Below are positions 60,301 to 64,000 of a DNA stretch of 64,000 bases, in pieces. How positions within the stretch are numbered: position 1 is the stretch's first letter; each line of letters begins with the position of its first letter. Origin of the DNA: Bacterioplanoides sp965200585. GTDB lineage: Bacteria; Pseudomonadota; Gammaproteobacteria; Pseudomonadales; Oceanobacteraceae. Location of the stretch: assembly GCF_965200585.1 (NCBI RefSeq), contig NZ_OZ241361.1; one strand, given 5' to 3'. The translations under genes were made by a program, and so were the position numbers. The notes below the pieces were generated by a model. The model ran no database searches. It was given only the letters and a program-made list of their open reading frames with translations, and had not been told where the DNA came from.

Positions 60301-62203
60301 ATTCTTCGACGATTTAGACAGCCGTCTGCGTGCCATTGACCCAGATATGCCAACTGCGCGTCACACCGTTGATGATGTGCTGGATCGTGTACTGCAAGGT
60401 TACGTTGCCGCGGAGCGCTTATTACCGGATACCGGTGAAGCCGCTAACGAAAGCAAAAAATACGGCAAGGTTGATAAAGTGCTGGTACACGCTCGTGGCT
60501 GTACCGCGGTGAAACTGATCCGTAAGGCTCAGGAAAACGATATTAAAGTGGTACTGGTGCAGTCTGACCCGGATATGGATTCGGTACCGGTCGATATGCT
60601 AGGGCCAGAAGATCGTGTGGTTTGTATTGGTGGTAACACACCAGACGAATCCTACCTGAACGCTAAATCGGTACTGCGTGTTGCCCACCACGAAGGCATT
60701 GACGCACTGCACCCGGGTATTGGTTTCTTATCCGAAAGCAGCCAGTTCGCTGCCTTGTGTGGTAACCACGACATTAACTTTGTGGGCCCACCGGTCTCCT
60801 CGATGGAAACCATGGGTAACAAGTCGAACGCCATTAACACCGCGATGCGTGTAAACGTGCCGGTTGTTCCGGGCTCCCACGGCATTCTGACCAGCTCAGC
60901 CAATGCCGCCAGCGTTGCTGATGAAATTGGCTACCCGGTACTGTTAAAAGCGGTACACGGCGGTGGCGGTAAAGGTATTCAGGTAGTGGAATCACCGGAT
61001 AAGATTCACAGCCTGTTCCACCAGATTTCGACCGAAGCCAAAGCGGCGTTTGGTAACGGCGATGTGTACCTGGAAAAATACGTTACTTCCTTGCGTCATA
61101 TCGAAGTTCAGGTATTACGTGACAGCCATGGCAATACTAAGATTCTGGGTCTGCGTGACTGCTCGGTGCAGCGAAACAATCAAAAGATCTTTGAAGAATC
61201 CGGTTCCACCATGCTGCCGCGCGAGCTGGAGCAAGGTGCCTACGACTTCGCTGAGAAGCTGGCGGATGCCGTTAATTACGTCGGCGCTGGTACAGTTGAG
61301 TTTATTTTCGACCTCGACAACAACACCATCTACTTTATGGAGATGAACACCCGTCTACAGGTTGAGCACCCGGTGACCGAGCTGGTATCTGGCATTGATA
61401 TCGTCAGCACCCAGTTCAAGATTGCCGAAGGTGGCCGTATTGACGATCTGAAGCCGGTATCAAAAGGTTACGCCATTGAAGTGCGTGTCAATGCCGAGAA
61501 AGCCGTGCGTAAAGGCGATGATGTTGAGTTTGTTCCAACTCCGGGCCGCATTCGCGAGTGTGTACTGCCAGAAGAAGATTACATCGAGCTGATCTCCATG
61601 GCCGCCACTGGCAAGCAGGTATCGCCGTTCTACGACAGCATGGTGACTCAGATCATCTGTTACGGCAAAGATCGTGACGATACCATCGCCAAGCTGCGTG
61701 AATATCTGGAGCGGGTTCGTATTACCGGCGTTTGCACCAATATTCCACTGCTGAAGCGTGTGCTGGACGATGAGGTGTTCCAGAAAGGTATTTACGATAC
61801 CACCTATCTGCCACAGTTCCTGGATCGCATGGACGTTGACGGCCTGATTCAGGACATTGAAGACGCCGCTGATCTGAGTGCCGATGCAGTTGATGCCTCC
61901 GCCCTGAAGATTGAAGGTTCTGACGAGCTGAAAGTGCTGTCACCAAGCACCAGCATCTTCTACGGTTCAGCATCACCAACCGAACCAGCATTCGTAAAAG
62001 AAGGTGACATCATCAGCATTGATCACACTCTGTGTCTGATGGAAGCAATGAAGATGTTCACGCCACTGAACCTGAAGCAGTTCAACCGTGCCGGTGCTGA
62101 GCTTTATCCTGCCGACCAGCAGTTTAAAGTCACCCGGATCATGAACTCGGATGGCCAACAAGTGAACCAGGGCGATTTATTGTATGTGGTGAAGCCGGTT
62201 TAA
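57311..62203 (+). CDS. Single-chain biotin-dependent acyl-CoA (acetyl-CoA) carboxylase
   Basis: A 1630-residue protein with all parts of the reaction in one chain. An alpha carboxyltransferase domain is at about residues 70-295 (FIDTPGADAGE, GAGYSGGAIPLA). A long helical linker runs to about 790. A beta carboxyltransferase domain is at about 795-1010 (CFVSSGGMQTKEG, GFGDCTGGAQASF). The biotin carboxylase at about 1050-1510 has HGGGGKGIQ, RHIEVQVL, SVQRNNQK, MEMNTRLQVEHPVTE and EVRVNAE. The BCCP domain at about 1535-1630 has biotinyl Lys1581 in LMEAMKMF. The AccD zinc finger is absent and the usual NRGEIA of the carboxylase start reads ARGCTA. The start lacks an SD. Its position next to fabB favours malonyl-CoA supply; other acyl-CoA substrates are possible. 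Confidence 0.9.
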   Translation: MTDEKAPADQSVADQLFLKAEQLSADFSLFPEFEENPVEHTVKGLISPEQCDNERERLSGLNIDDYIEQVVAPSENAQRMGAKAIVKHLILRTITELEDGPLYTCEAEMDFAGKIRRVGFICQNREHNNGVWGPQHHNKAAQQVRAFAQRSMPIVTFIDTPGADAGEAANAGNQAHSISHLITEMANNDVPSLGIIWGAGYSGGAIPLATTNILLSVRDGIFNTIQPQGLASIARKYNLSWQECAKYVGVSGFELREAGIIDGIIDYAPTDADEKRFNLHQAVVTGIESIETSSAEFARNNPYLMDHYQQAIDRFLNPSEKLETMQKNANFFLAPSPTEHLNIFGLTYRYTRYLTLRRRIHSTSVENYGRLAEKEIPEGQLQQRNEREAQRKFQNWIQAPEKIVYDDHLHKNWKNFWSKYEDRDESRSTIARLFLGEPKNNYLKAKQELCFSLGLYLFNRWKADAPVNFQGLLNYLEDYKQSRFMLRANDILDTDAVADFIENNDHPLAAYIREVLPHETRQDLTTEMAGEQAKGALKQSLASALNTVMKQQLIPEDIRAELKLSTHTQAIANSVAAASVEANRRVLEEALAPYIQFRQENIQNPAHPDITILDAILHDELRYEFSQVCQNMLVFGQLYDNFIYNLVNVAKEANETRALSRDAVKALLEKSLSEATAGDSYTPQERESFNHWLSYFIKSSARVDFLKSVEEWKKGAFPRLSDTLFVVITFIFEKLLAEYHEAEQEGKNYNGRINPVSIGRRKDFWNRLTMGYHDLLIQQVLDDTKRQKKTTPSAIIERFFADFDEINHSLMSADPVVFPGFRSSIEGALNKDEKPCGVITGIGTIKIGERQQRVGALVSNLNFQAGAFDMASAEKFCKLMVECARQQLPIVCFVSSGGMQTKEGAAALFSMAIVNDRITRFVRDNDLPLVIFGFGDCTGGAQASFVTHPLAQTYYFSGTNMPFAGQIVVPSYLPSTCTLSNYLSVSSESMDGLVEHPFFDDLDSRLRAIDPDMPTARHTVDDVLDRVLQGYVAAERLLPDTGEAANESKKYGKVDKVLVHARGCTAVKLIRKAQENDIKVVLVQSDPDMDSVPVDMLGPEDRVVCIGGNTPDESYLNAKSVLRVAHHEGIDALHPGIGFLSESSQFAALCGNHDINFVGPPVSSMETMGNKSNAINTAMRVNVPVVPGSHGILTSSANAASVADEIGYPVLLKAVHGGGGKGIQVVESPDKIHSLFHQISTEAKAAFGNGDVYLEKYVTSLRHIEVQVLRDSHGNTKILGLRDCSVQRNNQKIFEESGSTMLPRELEQGAYDFAEKLADAVNYVGAGTVEFIFDLDNNTIYFMEMNTRLQVEHPVTELVSGIDIVSTQFKIAEGGRIDDLKPVSKGYAIEVRVNAEKAVRKGDDVEFVPTPGRIRECVLPEEDYIELISMAATGKQVSPFYDSMVTQIICYGKDRDDTIAKLREYLERVRITGVCTNIPLLKRVLDDEVFQKGIYDTTYLPQFLDRMDVDGLIQDIEDAADLSADAVDASALKIEGSDELKVLSPSTSIFYGSASPTEPAFVKEGDIISIDHTLCLMEAMKMFTPLNLKQFNRAGAELYPADQQFKVTRIMNSDGQQVNQGDLLYVVKPV

Positions 62204-62248
62204 TAACTGGCTGAATCCACTCGCCTGGCCACAGAAAAAAGTAAAAAG

Positions 62249-62287
62249 AAAAAACGCCCGATGAAACGATTTCATCGGGCGTTTTTT
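62249..62287. terminator. Bidirectional terminator after the carboxylase gene
   Basis: AAAAAACGCCCGATGAAA-CGA-TTTCATCGGGCGTTTTTT: a 12-bp stem with A6/T6 flanks, 46 bp after the stop. It also serves the convergent calcium-loop protein gene. Confidence 0.95.
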
Positions 62288-62303
62288 ATACCTGTTTATC
62301 GCC

Positions 62304-63833
62304 TCAGAACCTTAAGCGATTCACCTTTTTATAATTGGTAATGGTTTGCTCAGCGTATTGCTGATACTTCTTTTGCTGCTCCACTTCAATCGACTTCAGC
62401 TCTTCCACCATAGAACGTAAACGAAATACCCGGGATTCAATCTGTTGCTGCTGTAATACCTCTGAATCCATAAACGGGTTACCCGCCTGTTGAGCGTTAT
62501 CACTGCTGCTCACCGCCTCCTGATTCCGCTGCGGGCCGTTCTGCCGGACTTCGGCATCACGACCAAACATCACCTGACTTACCCAGTCGCGAATGCTCTG
62601 TCGTGATGTCGTTGGTGCCGGTGGCGTTTGTGATGCTGCTGTTGCCGAGCCAGACAATGACGCAGCACTCTCCGCCAGCGCAAAAGAAAAAGAGAAGGAG
62701 GTATTAATCTCAATGCTCTCCCCCGCGAACACACCGGAGTCAGAGTTCAGTTCAAATTGTGGTAATGCGGGTAGCAAAAACGAAATACCATCAGAGGCAT
62801 CCAATATGATCTCAGACTCGCCCTGAGTGGCCAGATGGATTTCCTGAAACATCAGCGCCTGACCATCTTCTGACAGGGCAACACCGGATTGCTTCAGGTT
62901 ACCGATCACACGGCCATCATCCTCCTGTAATTGATAATCCGCTTCGGCATGACCGAGGTAAAAAGCACCAACACCGGCCTCCGCCAGTGACAAATTAATC
63001 GCTTCTCCGTCTTCAAATGTCATAATCTGCAGCTGCTGGAAAATCGCATCATTTTCATCAATCCAGCCATTGCCATCGACATCATACTCGGCCAGCTCGG
63101 CAAACCCCTGGCCCGATTGAGGCCCAAACATTTCACTGCCATCGTCAATTGCACCATTCTGGTTTTGATCAAACACCAGATAACCGCTGCCCTGCGTTGT
63201 TTGCGCCAATGACTCAGCCTGGCCATCACCATTCAGATCAAAGTCAAAACTCAGATCGCTGAACTCAATCATATCGCCTTCAAAATTGATCATCAGCGGA
63301 TCAACCAGAACAAACTCCCCCTGATAGAACATCTGCTGCTCGGTGATGGTGGAGCGATCCAGCTCCAACGAAACCATAAAATCAATATCTCGCCCATCGG
63401 CGGTGGTGACCTTGCCCAGCGTTTCGAACACAAACTGCTCACGCTCTTCGGTAGTCAGTACCTGCTCAATCTGAATTTGTGCGGGTCTGACATTAACACC
63501 ATTAATAATCAGGCCAGAGCGTTGATTCGTCAGCGTCAGTCGCTGCTCCAACACCGTCTCTACGCTATTACGAATCAACTGCTCATTGCTGAACTCGCTC
63601 GCTTTATTGGTGTACTGGGAGAAAACGCTGGAATAAGACGTGAGCGCTTGTTGCTCGGAAGCACGGCGACTGAGCTCAACGGTTTGCGTCGAGGTTGTTT
63701 GTGCTGAACCGGATTCAGATCTGGATTCCGATCCTAATACCGGTAATGAGCGCTGGGATACGGCTTCTGAGACCTGCTGTCGCTGGTAACGACCATTCAG
63801 ATGAACCTGTGACTGGGCAATTTTCATAAGCAA
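62304..63833 (-). CDS. Hypothetical protein with EF-hand-like calcium loops
   Basis: A 509-residue soluble protein without a signal peptide. The central part has three acidic loops of dockerin/EF-hand type (DLNGDGQAES, DQNQNGAIDDGSEMFG and DVDGNGWIDENDAIF), a pattern shared with the VCBS- and calcium-binding-repeat proteins of marine bacteria. The FGPQSGQGFAELAEYD segment is the familiar spacer. The N-terminal 90 residues and the C-terminal 100 residues (Gln/Ser-rich, ending in a coiled coil) are unlike anything I recognise. The first ATG is at 63833; ATG 63827 gives MKIAQSQVHLNG. The function is unknown. Confidence 0.72.
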   Translation of the reverse strand: MLMKIAQSQVHLNGRYQRQQVSEAVSQRSLPVLGSESRSESGSAQTTSTQTVELSRRASEQQALTSYSSVFSQYTNKASEFSNEQLIRNSVETVLEQRLTLTNQRSGLIINGVNVRPAQIQIEQVLTTEEREQFVFETLGKVTTADGRDIDFMVSLELDRSTITEQQMFYQGEFVLVDPLMINFEGDMIEFSDLSFDFDLNGDGQAESLAQTTQGSGYLVFDQNQNGAIDDGSEMFGPQSGQGFAELAEYDVDGNGWIDENDAIFQQLQIMTFEDGEAINLSLAEAGVGAFYLGHAEADYQLQEDDGRVIGNLKQSGVALSEDGQALMFQEIHLATQGESEIILDASDGISFLLPALPQFELNSDSGVFAGESIEINTSFSFSFALAESAASLSGSATAASQTPPAPTTSRQSIRDWVSQVMFGRDAEVRQNGPQRNQEAVSSSDNAQQAGNPFMDSEVLQQQQIESRVFRLRSMVEELKSIEVEQQKKYQQYAEQTITNYKKVNRLRF

Positions 63834-64000
63834 TCTCCGTTGGCCGATACCAGAGTGTTATCGACGGCAAGCGGCTTATTATTAAAACTATTAAGTTATG
63901 AAAAGTGTGTTTTTTATCTTTAAACCCTGAGTTTGCGTCACCAGAGCTACTGATTTTCCGATTATAGTCTGTTAAAACGGCTCTGCTTGTAACAACGTCA
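63834..64000. other. Noncoding end of the window
   Basis: No supported ORF, tRNA or hairpin. It probably holds the promoter of the calcium-loop protein gene; I see no clear -35/-10 pair. Confidence 0.4.

Overview
The window reads as chromosomal DNA of an aerobic marine-type gammaproteobacterium. The gene content and protein sequences fit Oceanospirillales/Pseudomonadales (relatives of Thalassolituus, Oceanobacter or Marinobacter are plausible; this is an inference from recognised families, not a search). Most of it is housekeeping DNA. No phage, CRISPR array, complete insertion sequence, tRNA or rRNA was found. Mobile-type content is limited to one 170-bp MITE-like repeat and two toxin-antitoxin pairs.

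Layout. 1-6.9 kb: 3' end of wrbA, a DUF2069 membrane protein, a YtoQ-like protein, the LPS-export permeases lptF-lptG divergent from aminopeptidase pepA, a nitroreductase and a YgjP-type metallopeptidase. 6.9-19 kb: an S24 repressor-like regulator, RhlE helicase, secreted glutathione peroxidase, NCS2 purine permease divergent from apt, a YejK-like nucleoid protein, tcdA, a SufR-like Rrf2 regulator, periplasmic cyclophilin, ttcA, the MITE-like repeat, greB, and a small Fur-box-preceded locus. 19.3-19.8 kb: ParE/RHH toxin-antitoxin. 20-33 kb: the TCA block sdhCDAB-sucAB-lpd-sucCD on the minus strand, divergent from gltA; together these encode succinate dehydrogenase, 2-oxoglutarate dehydrogenase, succinyl-CoA synthetase and citrate synthase. 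33-40 kb: a CheZ-like small protein, a MOSC protein, a 1052-residue repeat lipoprotein, CheV and an EAL-HDOD protein. 40-47 kb: FGGY kinase, GlpD-like dehydrogenase and an alkyl-DHAP-synthase-like flavoprotein, divergent from an AraC-type regulator. 47-50 kb: MBL hydrolase, a second RhlE helicase and a RelE/RelB pair. 49.6-55.4 kb: waaC divergent from an envelope glycosylation operon (flippase-like membrane protein, GT2, ArnT-like GT39, PAP2 phosphatase). 55.9-62.2 kb: fabB followed by a 1630-residue polypeptide that carries every part of a biotin-dependent acyl-CoA carboxylase in one chain. 62.3-63.8 kb: a calcium-loop protein of unknown role.

The strongest leads are the single-chain carboxylase with its structured leader, the alkyl-DHAP-synthase/GlpD/kinase/AraC cluster with direct-repeat operator candidates, a 25-codon membrane ORF under a Fur-box-overlapped promoter, the CheZ-like protein, and the 12-repeat lipoprotein.
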